64,000 nucleotides of DNA from DASRIA01 sp963724065. GTDB taxonomy: Bacteria > Actinomycetota > Thermoleophilia > Solirubrobacterales > JBBDJG01. The translations under genes and the position numbers were made by a program. Below are positions 52,301 to 60,151 of this stretch, in pieces (the stretch's first letter is position 1; every line of letters starts with the position of its first letter). The DNA lies in the NCBI GenBank assembly GCA_963724065.1, contig CAVRTB010000002.1:186001-250000 (forward strand). Reading direction: 5' to 3'. The notes beneath the pieces were generated by a model that worked only from the letters and a program-made list of their open reading frames with translations, was not told the DNA's origin and did not search any database.

Positions 52301-55300
52301 CCAGGCGCGCAACGGCTACTTCGTCTCGCAGACCACCCCGGCCGGCTGGGGGCTCACAAGTGCGACGTGCAGCAACGGCAGTCCCGTGTCGAACATCGTC
52401 GTGGGCGCTGGTGAAACGGTGACCTGCACCTTCGTCGACGAGGACGCGGGGTCGCTGACGATCGTCAAGGACGCCCAGCCGAATGACGCGCAAGACTTCG
52501 CGTTCGCGGTCGGCGGGGGCCTCAGCCCCACGAGCTTCAACCTCGACGACGACTCCAACGGCACGCTCTCGAACACGAGGGTATTCACCGACGTGCTCGC
52601 CGGGACGTACTCCGCGGCCGAGAGCTCCGTGCCCGCGGGCTGGGACCTCTCGAGCGCGACGTGCACCGACGGCAGCCCCGTGACCGCGATCGCGATTTCG
52701 GTCGGCGAGGACGTGACCTGCACGTTCACGAACCAGAAGCGCGGGCAGGTCGTGGTCGTCAAGGACGCCCAGCCCAACGACGCTCAGGACTTCGACTTCA
52801 CGGCGGGCGGAGGGTTGACGCCCGCGAGCTTCCAACTCGACGACGACTCGGACGGGACGCTCTCGAACACCCGCACGTTCAGCTCCGTGACCGTCGGCTC
52901 CGGCTACTCGCTCGCCGAGGCGGTTCCCGCGGCATGGGCGCAATCGAGCGCCACCTGCAGCGACGGCAGTCCTGTGTCGAACATCAACGTCGGGCCGGCC
53001 GAGACGGTCACGTGCACCTTCACCAACCAGAAGCGTGGCTCGATCACCGTCGTCAAGGACGCCACGCCCGACGACGCGCAGGATTTCTCGTTCACGGCGG
53101 GCGGCGGGCTCAGCCCAACGAGCTTCGCGCTCGACGACGACACCGACGGCACGCTTTCGAACAGCCGCGCCTTCACCGGCCTCGCGCCCGCCTCCGGATA
53201 CTCCCTGTCCGAGTCCGTGCCGAGCGGGTGGGACCAGACGAGCGCGACGTGCAGCGACGGCAGCCCGGTTTCCAACATCAACCTGGCGCCGGCGGAGAAC
53301 GTGACGTGCACCTTCTCGAACCGCAAGCGCGGGCGGATCATCGTCGTGAAGGACGCGACGCCCGACGACCCGCAGGACTTCTCCTTCACGGCCGGCGGCG
53401 GGCTCAGTCCCACGAGCTTCGCGCTCGACGACGACGGCAACGCGACGCTCTCGAACACGCGCACGTTCAACGATGTGGTCCCGGCCTCCGGCTATTCCCT
53501 TGCGGAGACCGTCCCGAGCGGCTGGGACCAGACCGGCGCGACGTGTGACGACGGCAGCTCGCCGTCCAACATCAGCGTGTCCGCCAACGAGACCGTGACG
53601 TGCACCTTCTCGAATCGCAAGCGGGCGACCCTCGTGGTGGTGAAGGACGCCCAGCCCAATGACCCGCAGGACTTCTCCTTCACGGCCGGCGGCGGGCTCA
53701 GTCCCACGAGCTTCGCGCTCGACGACGACGCCGACGGGGCGCTGTCGAACTCGCGCACGTTCAACGACGTGGTGCCCGGCTCCGGCTACTCACTCGCCGA
53801 GGCGGTGCCGAGCGGCTGGGACCAGACCGGCGCGGCATGCAGCGACGGCAGCCCGCCGACCAACGTCGACCTCGTCCCGGGCGAGAGCGTCACGTGCACG
53901 TTCACGAACCGCAAGCGCGGGCAGATCGTGGTCGTCAAGGACGCCCAGCCCAATGACCCGCAGGACTTCTCCTTCACGGCCGGCGGCGGGCTCAGTCCCA
54001 CGAGCTTCGCGCTCGACGACGACGCCGACGGGGCGCTGTCGAACTCGCGCACGTTCGCCGACCTCGTGCCGGGCTCCGGCTACTCACTCGCCGAGACCGT
54101 GCCGAGCGGCTGGGACCAGACGGGCGTCACGTGTGACGACGGCAGCGCGCCCTCCAACATCGGGGTGTCCGCGGGTGAGGTCGTGACCTGCACGTTCACG
54201 AACGACAAGCGCGGACAGATCACGATCGTGCACGACGCGGTCCCGGACGACGCCCAGGACTTCACCTTCACGGCCGGCGGCGGCCTCAGTCCCGCGAGCT
54301 TCGCGCTCGACGACGACCTCGACCCGGCTCTCTCCAACACTCGCACGTTCAGCGATATCGCCGTGGGCTCGGGGTACTCGCTCGCCGAGACCGTGCCGAG
54401 CGGCTGGGACCAGGCGAGCGCGGCGTGTGACGACGGCAGCCCGGTCTCGAATATCTCGGTGTCGGCCGGCGAGCACGTGACGTGCACCTTTACGAACAAC
54501 AAGCGCGGCACGATCGTGGTCCACAAGAACTCGACGCCGAACGACCCCCAGGACTTCGCGTTCACGGTGAGCGGCGGCCTCAGCCCTGCGAGCTTCGCGC
54601 TTGACGACGACGCGAACCCGACCCTGTCGAGCAGCCAGACGCTCGGCGACGTGCCGGCGGGCAGCGGCTACGCGATCGCTGAGACGGTGCCGAGCGGTTG
54701 GGACCAGATCAGCGCGACCTGTGACGATGGCAGCGCGGTCACGAACGTGAGCGTGTCGCCCGGCGAGACGGTGAACTGCACGTTCCTCAACCGCAAGCGC
54801 GGCAAGATCATCGTCGTCAAGGACGCCACTCCCGACGACCCCCAGGACTTCTCGTTCACCGCGGGCGGCGGCCTCAGCCCGGCGAGCTTCACGCTCGACG
54901 ACGACTCCGACGGGACGCTCTCGAACACCCGCACGTTCGACAACCTCGTGATCGGCAACTACTCCGTATCCGAGACCGTCCCGGCGGGATGGGATCAGAC
55001 GAGCGCGACGTGCAGCGACGGCAGCCCGGTGGCCAGCATCACGGTCAACGCGGGAGAGACCGTGACCTGCACGTTCTCCAACAGCAAGCGTGCCCAGCTG
55101 ACCGTCGTGAAGGACGCCACGCCGGACGACGCGCAGGACTTCGACTTCACCGCCGGCGGCGGCCTCAGCCCGGCGAGCTTCCAGCTCGACGACGACGCCG
55201 ACGGGACGCTCTCGAACACCCGCACGTTCACCAGCGTCGTGCCCGGCTCCGGCTACTCGCTCTCCGAGACGGTGCCGAGCGGCTGGGACCAGACGGGCGC

Positions 55301-58300
55301 GACCTGCGACGACGGCAGCCCGGTTTCGAATGTGGCCCTGTCCGCCGGTGAGCAGGTGACGTGCACGTTTGCGAACCGCAAGCGAGGCCGCATCGTGGTC
55401 GTCAAGGACGCGCGGCCCAACGACCCGCAGGACTTCAGCTTCACTGCCGGCGGCGGCCTCAGCCCCGCGAGCTTCGACCTCGACGACGACTCCGACGGGA
55501 CGCTCTCGAACACCTTCACGTTCACGGACGTCGTGCCCGGCTCGGGGTACTCGCTCTCGGAGACCGTCCCGAGCGGCTGGGACCAGACTGGCGTCACGTG
55601 TGACGACGGCAGCGCGCCCTCCAACATCGGCGTGTCCGCCGGAGAGATCGTGACGTGCACCTTCACCAATGACAGGCGCGGTCAGATCACGGTGGCCAAG
55701 GACGCCGTGCCGGATGCGGCGCAGGACTTCGCCTTCACGACGGGCGGCGGGTTGACCCCCGCGAGCATCGCGCTCGACGACGACCTCGATCCCGCACTGT
55801 CGAACACCCACACGTTCGGCGACGTGCCGGCCGGCTCGGGCTACTCGCTCGCCGAGACGGTGCCGAGCGGCTGGGACCAGGCGAGCGCGACGTGTGACGA
55901 CGGCAGCCCGGCCTCGAATATCTCGGTGTCGGCCGGCGAGCACGTAACGTGCACCTTTACGAACAACAAGCGCGGCACGATCGTGGTCAACAAGAACTCG
56001 ACGCCGAACGACCCCCAGGACTTCGCGTTCACCGCGAGCGGCGGCCTCAGTCCCGCGAGCTTCGCACTTGACGACGACTCGAACCCGACCCTGTCGAGCA
56101 GCCAGACGCTCGGCGACGTGCCGGCGGGCAGCGGCTATGCGATCGCGGAGACGGTGCCGACCGGGTGGGACCAGGTCAGCGCCACCTGTGACGACGGCAG
56201 CGCGGTCACGAATGTGAGCGTGTCCCCGGGGGAGACGGTTACCTGCACGTTCCTCAACCGCAAGCGCGGCAAGATCATCGTGACCAAGGACGCGACGCCC
56301 GACGACCCCCAGGACTTCTCGTTCACGGCGGGCGGCGGCCTCAGCCCAGCGAGCTTCGACCTCGACGACGACTCCGACGGGACGCTTTCGAACACGCGCA
56401 CGTTCGACAACCTCGTGATCGGCAACTACTCCGTATCCGAGACCGTCCCGGCGGGATGGGATCAGACGAGCGCTACGTGTGACGACGGCAGCCCGGTGTC
56501 GAACATCACCGTCAACGCGGGCGAGACGGTCCATTGCACGTTCAGCAACCGTAAGCGTGCCCAGCTGACCGTCGTCAAGGATGCCGTCCCGGACAGCGCT
56601 CAGGACTTCGACTTCACCGGCGGCGGCCTCAGCCCGGCGAGCTTCCAGCTCGACGACGACGCCGACGGGACGCTCTCGAACACCCACACCTTCACGGGCC
56701 TCGTGCCCGGCTCCGGCTACTCGCTCTCGGAAACCGTGCCGGGCGGCTGGAACCAGGCTGCGGCCACCTGCGACGACGGGAGCCCGGTCTCGAACGTCGC
56801 CCTGTCAGCCGGCGAGCATGTGACGTGCACCTTCGTGAACGAGAAGCTCGGCGAGATCGTGATCGTCAAGAACTCCACGCCGAACGACCCCCAGGACTTC
56901 GACTTCACGGCCGGCGGCGGCCTCAGCCCCGCGAGCTTCAGCCTTGACGACGACTCCGACGGCACGCTCTCCAACACGCGCACGTTCAGCGGCGTGCTGC
57001 CGGGCGGCGGCTACTCCGCGTCAGAGTCCGTGCCGGCCGGCTGGGACCAGGTCAACGCGACCTGCAGCGACGGAAGCTCCGTGAACAGCATCCAGGTCGC
57101 GCCGGGGGAGACGGTTACCTGCACGTTCATCAACCGCAAGCGCGGCAAGATCATCGTGACCAAGGACGCCACGCCCGACGACCCCCAGGACTTCTCGTTC
57201 ACGGCGGGCGGCGGCCTCAGCCCCGCGAGCTTCGACCTCGACGACGACTCCGACGGGACGCTTTCGAACACGCGCACGTTCGACAACCTCGTGATCGGCA
57301 ACTACTCCGTATCCGAGACCGTCCCGGCGGGATGGGATCAGACGAGCGCTACGTGTGACGACGGCAGCCCGGTGTCGAACATCACCGTCGACGCGGGCGA
57401 GACGGTGCACTGCACCTTCGCCAACCGCAAGCGCGGGAAGATCGTGGCCGTCAAGGACGCGACGCCCGACGACCCCCAGGACTTCGCGTTCACGGCGGGC
57501 GGCGGCCTCAGCCCCGCGAGCTTCGACCTCGACGACGACTCCGACGGGACGCTCTCGAACACGCGCACGTTCCAGAACGTCGCTCCGGGCGGCGGCTACT
57601 CCCTGTCGGAGAGCGTGCCGAGCGGCTGGGACCAGACCGGCGCGAGCTGCGACGACGGCAGCCCCTTGTCTGACATAGACGTCACCGCCGGGGAGACCGT
57701 CACCTGCACCTTCGAGAACGCGAAGCGCGCAACGCTCACGATCGTCGTGGACGCCACGCCCGACGACCCCCAGGACTTCGCGTTCACGGCGGGCGGCGGC
57801 CTCAGCCCCGCGAGCTTCGACCTCGACGACGACTCCGACGGGACGCTCTCGAACACGCGTACGTTCACCAACCTCCCACCCGGCTCCGGCTACTCCGTAT
57901 CGGGGGGGACGCCCAGCGGCTGGGACCAGACCGCGGCGACCTGTGACGACGGAAGCTCGCTCACCGACATCACCCTCTCCGTCGGCGAGCACGTGACCTG
58001 CACGTTCGCGAACCGCAAGCGCGGCAAGGTCGTGGTGCTCGAGGACGCGACGCCCAACGACCCCCAGGACTTCTCGTTCACGGCGGGCGGCGGCCTCAGC
58101 CCCGCGAGCTTCGACCTCGACGACGACTCCGACGGGACGCTCTCGAACACGCGCACGTTCGACGACGTCGTGCCCGGCTCGGGGTACTCGCTCTCACAGA
58201 GCGCGCCGGCCGGCTGGGATCTAGCATCGGCCACGTGTGACGACGGCAGCCCCACCTCCGACATCGTGGTCGGCGCCGGCGAGACGGTGACGTGCACGTT

Positions 58301-60116
58301 CACCCATCGACAGCACGGCAGCATCACCGTCGCCAAGAGCGCTCAACCGGCCGACGGACAGGATTTCTCTTTCACCGCCGGGGGCGGCCTCAGCCCATCG
58401 AGCTTCCAACTCGACGACGACTCGGACGGCACCCTCTCGAACAGTCGCACGTTCAGCGGCCTGTCCGCGCAGGCGGGGTATTCGCTGTCCGAGAGCCCGA
58501 CCGCCGGCTGGGACCTCTCGTCCGCGACGTGTGACGACGGAAGCACGGTCACGAACGTCGTCGTCGACCCCGGGGAGCACGTGACCTGCACGTTCACGAA
58601 CCGCAAGCGCGGGCAGATCGTGGTGATCCAGGACTCGCAGCCCGACGACGCCCAGGACTTCTCCTACACGGCCGGCGGCGGCCTCAGCCCGGCGAGCTTC
58701 CAGCTCGACGACGACTCGAACCCCACGCTCTCGAACACACGCACGTTCGGCGACGTGGAGGCGCGTGACGGCTACTCGATCGCGCAGACCCTGCCGAGCG
58801 GCTGGCAGCTCGCGGACGCGACATGCGATGACGGCAGCCCGGTGTCCAACGTCGACGTCGGTCCCGGCGAGACCGTCACGTGCACGTTCACGAACGACAA
58901 GCGCGGGCGGATCGTGGTGGTCAAGGACGCGACGCCGGACGATCCGCAGGACTTCTCGTTCACCGCGGGCGGCGGACTGAGCCCCGCGAGCTTCGACCTC
59001 GATGACGACTCCGACGGGACGCTCTCGAACACGCGCAGCTTCGACGACCTCAGCCCCGGCTCCGGGTACTCGCTGTCCGAGACGGTTCCGAGCGGGTGGG
59101 ACCAGACTGGCGCGACCTGCGACGACGGGAGCCCGGTCTCGAGCATCTCCGTGGCGGCCGGCGAGACCGTGACCTGCACGTTCGCCAACCGCAAGCGCGG
59201 CGAGATCGTCGTGATCAAGGACGCGATCCCGGACGACGCGCAGAACTTCTCCTTCGCCGCGGGGGGCGGTCTCGTGCCGTCGAGCTTCCAACTCGACGAC
59301 GACTCCGACCCGGCGCTCGAGAGCTCGCGCACGTTCGCGAACGTGACGCCCGGCACCGGATACTCGCTCTCCGAGACCCTGCCGAGCGGCTGGACCCAGG
59401 TGAGCGCGACCTGCGACGACGGCAGCCCGGTCGGGAACATCGCCGTCGCGGCGGGCGAGAGAGTCACCTGCACGTTCGTCAACCAGCACGGCTACCCGCG
59501 ACCGAAGGGCGCAACGCCGCTGAAGGCGTCGCTCGTACCCGCGTACACGCCGTGCACCGCGCCGAACCGGGTTCACGGGCCGAGCCTCGAATTCCCGTCG
59601 TGCAGCTCCCCGTCGCAGACCTCGGCGCAACTGACCGTCGGGACCCCGGACGCCAACGGCAGGACGGCGACGATGAGCGGGGCCATCACCTTCGGAACGA
59701 TTCTGGGCATCGTCGGCACGCCCGCCGACGAAGCGGACGTCGAGATAACTGCGAACATCACGGACATCCGCCGCAAGAGCGACCTCAACGACTACACGGG
59801 TGAGCTGCTGGGAACCGTCACGCTGCGCATCACCGACCGCCTGAACGGCCCGGCCGTGAACGAGGTGGGCACCGTCTCGGACGTGCCGTTCGACTTCACG
59901 ATCCCCTGCACCGCGACGTCGGGCGGCGGGAACATCGGCTCCACCTGCTCGGTCGCGACGACGGCCGACGCGGTGCTGCCGGGCACGGTCACCGAGACCA
60001 AGCGCACGATCTGGGCGATGGGCGATGTACGGGTGTTCGACGGCGGGGCCGACGGCCAGGCCTCCACGCACGGGGACAACACACTGTTCGCCCGCCAGGG
60101 GCTCCTCGTCCCCTGA
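49353..60116 (+). CDS. Giant secreted repeat protein (3587 aa): propeller repeats, 29 x 98-aa repeats, shared C-terminal module
   Basis: A 3587-residue exported protein. TTG start; signal peptide about 1-28 (LFIAAAMALAAMPAAAGAQ). Residues about 36-530: nine repeats of about 55 aa (GTRVFFTTAEPLTxxDTDxxxDVYER), propeller-like. Residues 532-3378: 29 tandem repeats of about 98 aa, each with QDFSFTAGGGLSP, an Asp-rich LDDDSDGTLSN turn, GSGYSLSETVPSGWDQ and two Cys (AT-C-DDGS, VT-C-TFTN) that may pair. They resemble prealbumin-like adhesin stalk modules. Residues 3383-3587: the module shared with the 1489-aa protease. Probable role: a long surface stalk or adhesin. A sulfotransferase gene follows 35 bp later. 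Confidence 0.9.
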   Translation: MRRGPSPARRLFIAAAMALAAMPAAAGAQHSKLSLESIGPAGGNGNLPAEVVGARDANKRVYLSTAEPLTSGDTDASIDLYSRTGGNTTLLSTGTGGGNGAAAANFGRAVQAGTKVIFQTDESLAASDTDSALDVYVHDGATTTLVSTGPGGDANGSFDSYYAGASSDGSRVFFTTRGALVGADTDTSLDVYERASATTTLISTGPNGGNGDKHADLAGLSEDGTKAFIHTSEPLVASDTDIVQDVYQRAGGTTTMLSIGPNGGVGAPPATYSGSSLDGSKVFFRTAESLLASDTDAGPDVYERANATTTTIHSISPSGGQSGAAATFVGASEDGSKVFVTSAEKLIAAPVDRDSMNDVYMSSGGTLTQISAGGNDVIATNAYLTGTSADGTRVFIRSEEALVAGDTDNYQDIYEYSTASGTLTRLSLGPAGGNGAAASFFGGASDDGTRVFLTTAEPLTTEDTDASADVYERHSGSTYLVSAGASGGNGAFDVSFHAVSPDGQRAIFRTSESLLTADSDATADVYSANVPGTVTVQLDAVPDDPQDFTFQAFGLDDGFGFSPPGFGPTDFTLDDDANATLPNQQVFVGVTPGSGYSVTHAAVQGWDLSAATCDNGSPPASIEVDPGQNVTCTFTEQKRGQIVVVVDSVPDDAQDFGFTAGGGLNPASFQLDDDSDPTLANTMTFADVPIGAGYSLSQDALPPGWTQAGVSCSDGSAPSNIGISAGETVTCTYTNNKPGQILVVKDAQPNDAQDFSFTAGGGLSPATFQLDDDADPTLERVFTFSDVTPGSGYSLSESIPSGWVQGSASCDDGSPISNVSVSPGEVVTCTFTNLKRGQIVIVKDAQPNDAQDFTFTASGGLTPTSFQLDDDSDGTLSNTRTFTNIAPGTGYSVSETVPTGWDQGSATCSDGSLASNIGVSAGEVVTCTFTNLKRGQIVIVQNTVPNNGQDFSFTAGGGLSPTSFSLDDDNNPTLSNTRTFTNLQARNGYFVSQTTPAGWGLTSATCSNGSPVSNIVVGAGETVTCTFVDEDAGSLTIVKDAQPNDAQDFAFAVGGGLSPTSFNLDDDSNGTLSNTRVFTDVLAGTYSAAESSVPAGWDLSSATCTDGSPVTAIAISVGEDVTCTFTNQKRGQVVVVKDAQPNDAQDFDFTAGGGLTPASFQLDDDSDGTLSNTRTFSSVTVGSGYSLAEAVPAAWAQSSATCSDGSPVSNINVGPAETVTCTFTNQKRGSITVVKDATPDDAQDFSFTAGGGLSPTSFALDDDTDGTLSNSRAFTGLAPASGYSLSESVPSGWDQTSATCSDGSPVSNINLAPAENVTCTFSNRKRGRIIVVKDATPDDPQDFSFTAGGGLSPTSFALDDDGNATLSNTRTFNDVVPASGYSLAETVPSGWDQTGATCDDGSSPSNISVSANETVTCTFSNRKRATLVVVKDAQPNDPQDFSFTAGGGLSPTSFALDDDADGALSNSRTFNDVVPGSGYSLAEAVPSGWDQTGAACSDGSPPTNVDLVPGESVTCTFTNRKRGQIVVVKDAQPNDPQDFSFTAGGGLSPTSFALDDDADGALSNSRTFADLVPGSGYSLAETVPSGWDQTGVTCDDGSAPSNIGVSAGEVVTCTFTNDKRGQITIVHDAVPDDAQDFTFTAGGGLSPASFALDDDLDPALSNTRTFSDIAVGSGYSLAETVPSGWDQASAACDDGSPVSNISVSAGEHVTCTFTNNKRGTIVVHKNSTPNDPQDFAFTVSGGLSPASFALDDDANPTLSSSQTLGDVPAGSGYAIAETVPSGWDQISATCDDGSAVTNVSVSPGETVNCTFLNRKRGKIIVVKDATPDDPQDFSFTAGGGLSPASFTLDDDSDGTLSNTRTFDNLVIGNYSVSETVPAGWDQTSATCSDGSPVASITVNAGETVTCTFSNSKRAQLTVVKDATPDDAQDFDFTAGGGLSPASFQLDDDADGTLSNTRTFTSVVPGSGYSLSETVPSGWDQTGATCDDGSPVSNVALSAGEQVTCTFANRKRGRIVVVKDARPNDPQDFSFTAGGGLSPASFDLDDDSDGTLSNTFTFTDVVPGSGYSLSETVPSGWDQTGVTCDDGSAPSNIGVSAGEIVTCTFTNDRRGQITVAKDAVPDAAQDFAFTTGGGLTPASIALDDDLDPALSNTHTFGDVPAGSGYSLAETVPSGWDQASATCDDGSPASNISVSAGEHVTCTFTNNKRGTIVVNKNSTPNDPQDFAFTASGGLSPASFALDDDSNPTLSSSQTLGDVPAGSGYAIAETVPTGWDQVSATCDDGSAVTNVSVSPGETVTCTFLNRKRGKIIVTKDATPDDPQDFSFTAGGGLSPASFDLDDDSDGTLSNTRTFDNLVIGNYSVSETVPAGWDQTSATCDDGSPVSNITVNAGETVHCTFSNRKRAQLTVVKDAVPDSAQDFDFTGGGLSPASFQLDDDADGTLSNTHTFTGLVPGSGYSLSETVPGGWNQAAATCDDGSPVSNVALSAGEHVTCTFVNEKLGEIVIVKNSTPNDPQDFDFTAGGGLSPASFSLDDDSDGTLSNTRTFSGVLPGGGYSASESVPAGWDQVNATCSDGSSVNSIQVAPGETVTCTFINRKRGKIIVTKDATPDDPQDFSFTAGGGLSPASFDLDDDSDGTLSNTRTFDNLVIGNYSVSETVPAGWDQTSATCDDGSPVSNITVDAGETVHCTFANRKRGKIVAVKDATPDDPQDFAFTAGGGLSPASFDLDDDSDGTLSNTRTFQNVAPGGGYSLSESVPSGWDQTGASCDDGSPLSDIDVTAGETVTCTFENAKRATLTIVVDATPDDPQDFAFTAGGGLSPASFDLDDDSDGTLSNTRTFTNLPPGSGYSVSGGTPSGWDQTAATCDDGSSLTDITLSVGEHVTCTFANRKRGKVVVLEDATPNDPQDFSFTAGGGLSPASFDLDDDSDGTLSNTRTFDDVVPGSGYSLSQSAPAGWDLASATCDDGSPTSDIVVGAGETVTCTFTHRQHGSITVAKSAQPADGQDFSFTAGGGLSPSSFQLDDDSDGTLSNSRTFSGLSAQAGYSLSESPTAGWDLSSATCDDGSTVTNVVVDPGEHVTCTFTNRKRGQIVVIQDSQPDDAQDFSYTAGGGLSPASFQLDDDSNPTLSNTRTFGDVEARDGYSIAQTLPSGWQLADATCDDGSPVSNVDVGPGETVTCTFTNDKRGRIVVVKDATPDDPQDFSFTAGGGLSPASFDLDDDSDGTLSNTRSFDDLSPGSGYSLSETVPSGWDQTGATCDDGSPVSSISVAAGETVTCTFANRKRGEIVVIKDAIPDDAQNFSFAAGGGLVPSSFQLDDDSDPALESSRTFANVTPGTGYSLSETLPSGWTQVSATCDDGSPVGNIAVAAGERVTCTFVNQHGYPRPKGATPLKASLVPAYTPCTAPNRVHGPSLEFPSCSSPSQTSAQLTVGTPDANGRTATMSGAITFGTILGIVGTPADEADVEITANITDIRRKSDLNDYTGELLGTVTLRITDRLNGPAVNEVGTVSDVPFDFTIPCTATSGGGNIGSTCSVATTADAVLPGTVTETKRTIWAMGDVRVFDGGADGQASTHGDNTLFARQGLLVP
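49458..50939 (+). repeat. Nine tandem propeller-like repeats (about 55 aa each)
   Basis: Coding repeats inside the 3587-aa protein (residues about 36-529). Each has a LxSTGPxGGNG turn, SxDGTKVFFxTxEPL and ASDTDxxxDVYER. The number and spacing suggest a beta-propeller of the WD40-like/PD40 type. Unit 6 lacks the GPxGGNG turn and unit 9 is incomplete. Confidence 0.75.
50946..59489 (+). repeat. 29 tandem repeats of about 294 bp (98 aa)
   Basis: Twenty-nine units counted by eye from the conserved QDFxF and CTFxN motifs, length 97-98 codons, residues 532-3378. Unit 1 is the most diverged. Units 10 and 11 are almost identical at DNA level over more than 100 bp, and units 14, 19 and 22 share NLVIGNYSVSETVPAGWDQ, so units have been duplicated by recombination. 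Units 12-16 and 17-21 form a larger 5-unit repeat. Confidence 0.85.
54213..57143 (+). repeat. Five-unit higher-order duplication (about 1.46 kb x 2)
   Basis: Units 12-16 (54213-55679, 1467 bp) and 17-21 (55680-57143, 1464 bp) have the same order of unit types: GQIT...DAV, GTIVV.KNS, GKII..DAT, AQLTVVKDA, then a variable fifth. The second block is one codon shorter, because unit 20 has TGGGLSP where unit 15 has TAGGGLSP. This is a recent block duplication inside the gene. Confidence 0.75.
59499..60113 (+). other. C-terminal module shared by the two giant secreted proteins (copy 2)
   Basis: Residues 3383-3587: RPKGATPLKASLVPAYTPC, PNRVHGPSLEFPSC, LTVGTPDANGR, DEADVEITANITDIRR, LRITDRLNGPA, AVLPGTVTETKRTIWAMG, ending LFARQGLLVP. 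The blocks correspond one by one with residues 1270-1489 of the protease at 42.5 kb. Confidence 0.85.
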
Positions 60117-60151
60117 GCCGCACCGCCGTCCTCGAGGTCCGCGCCGCGCCC

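Noticed and set aside
54084..56687. 867-codon antisense open frame within the 98-aa repeats
   Set aside because: Arises because the repeated coding units lack stops on the other strand; it has a repetitive, non-protein-like composition. A similar 616-codon frame lies at 58221-60071.
50946..59489. Regular repeats as a possible CRISPR array
   Set aside because: The units are about 294 bp, in frame and encode a conserved protein domain; there are no short repeats with unique spacers and no cas genes.
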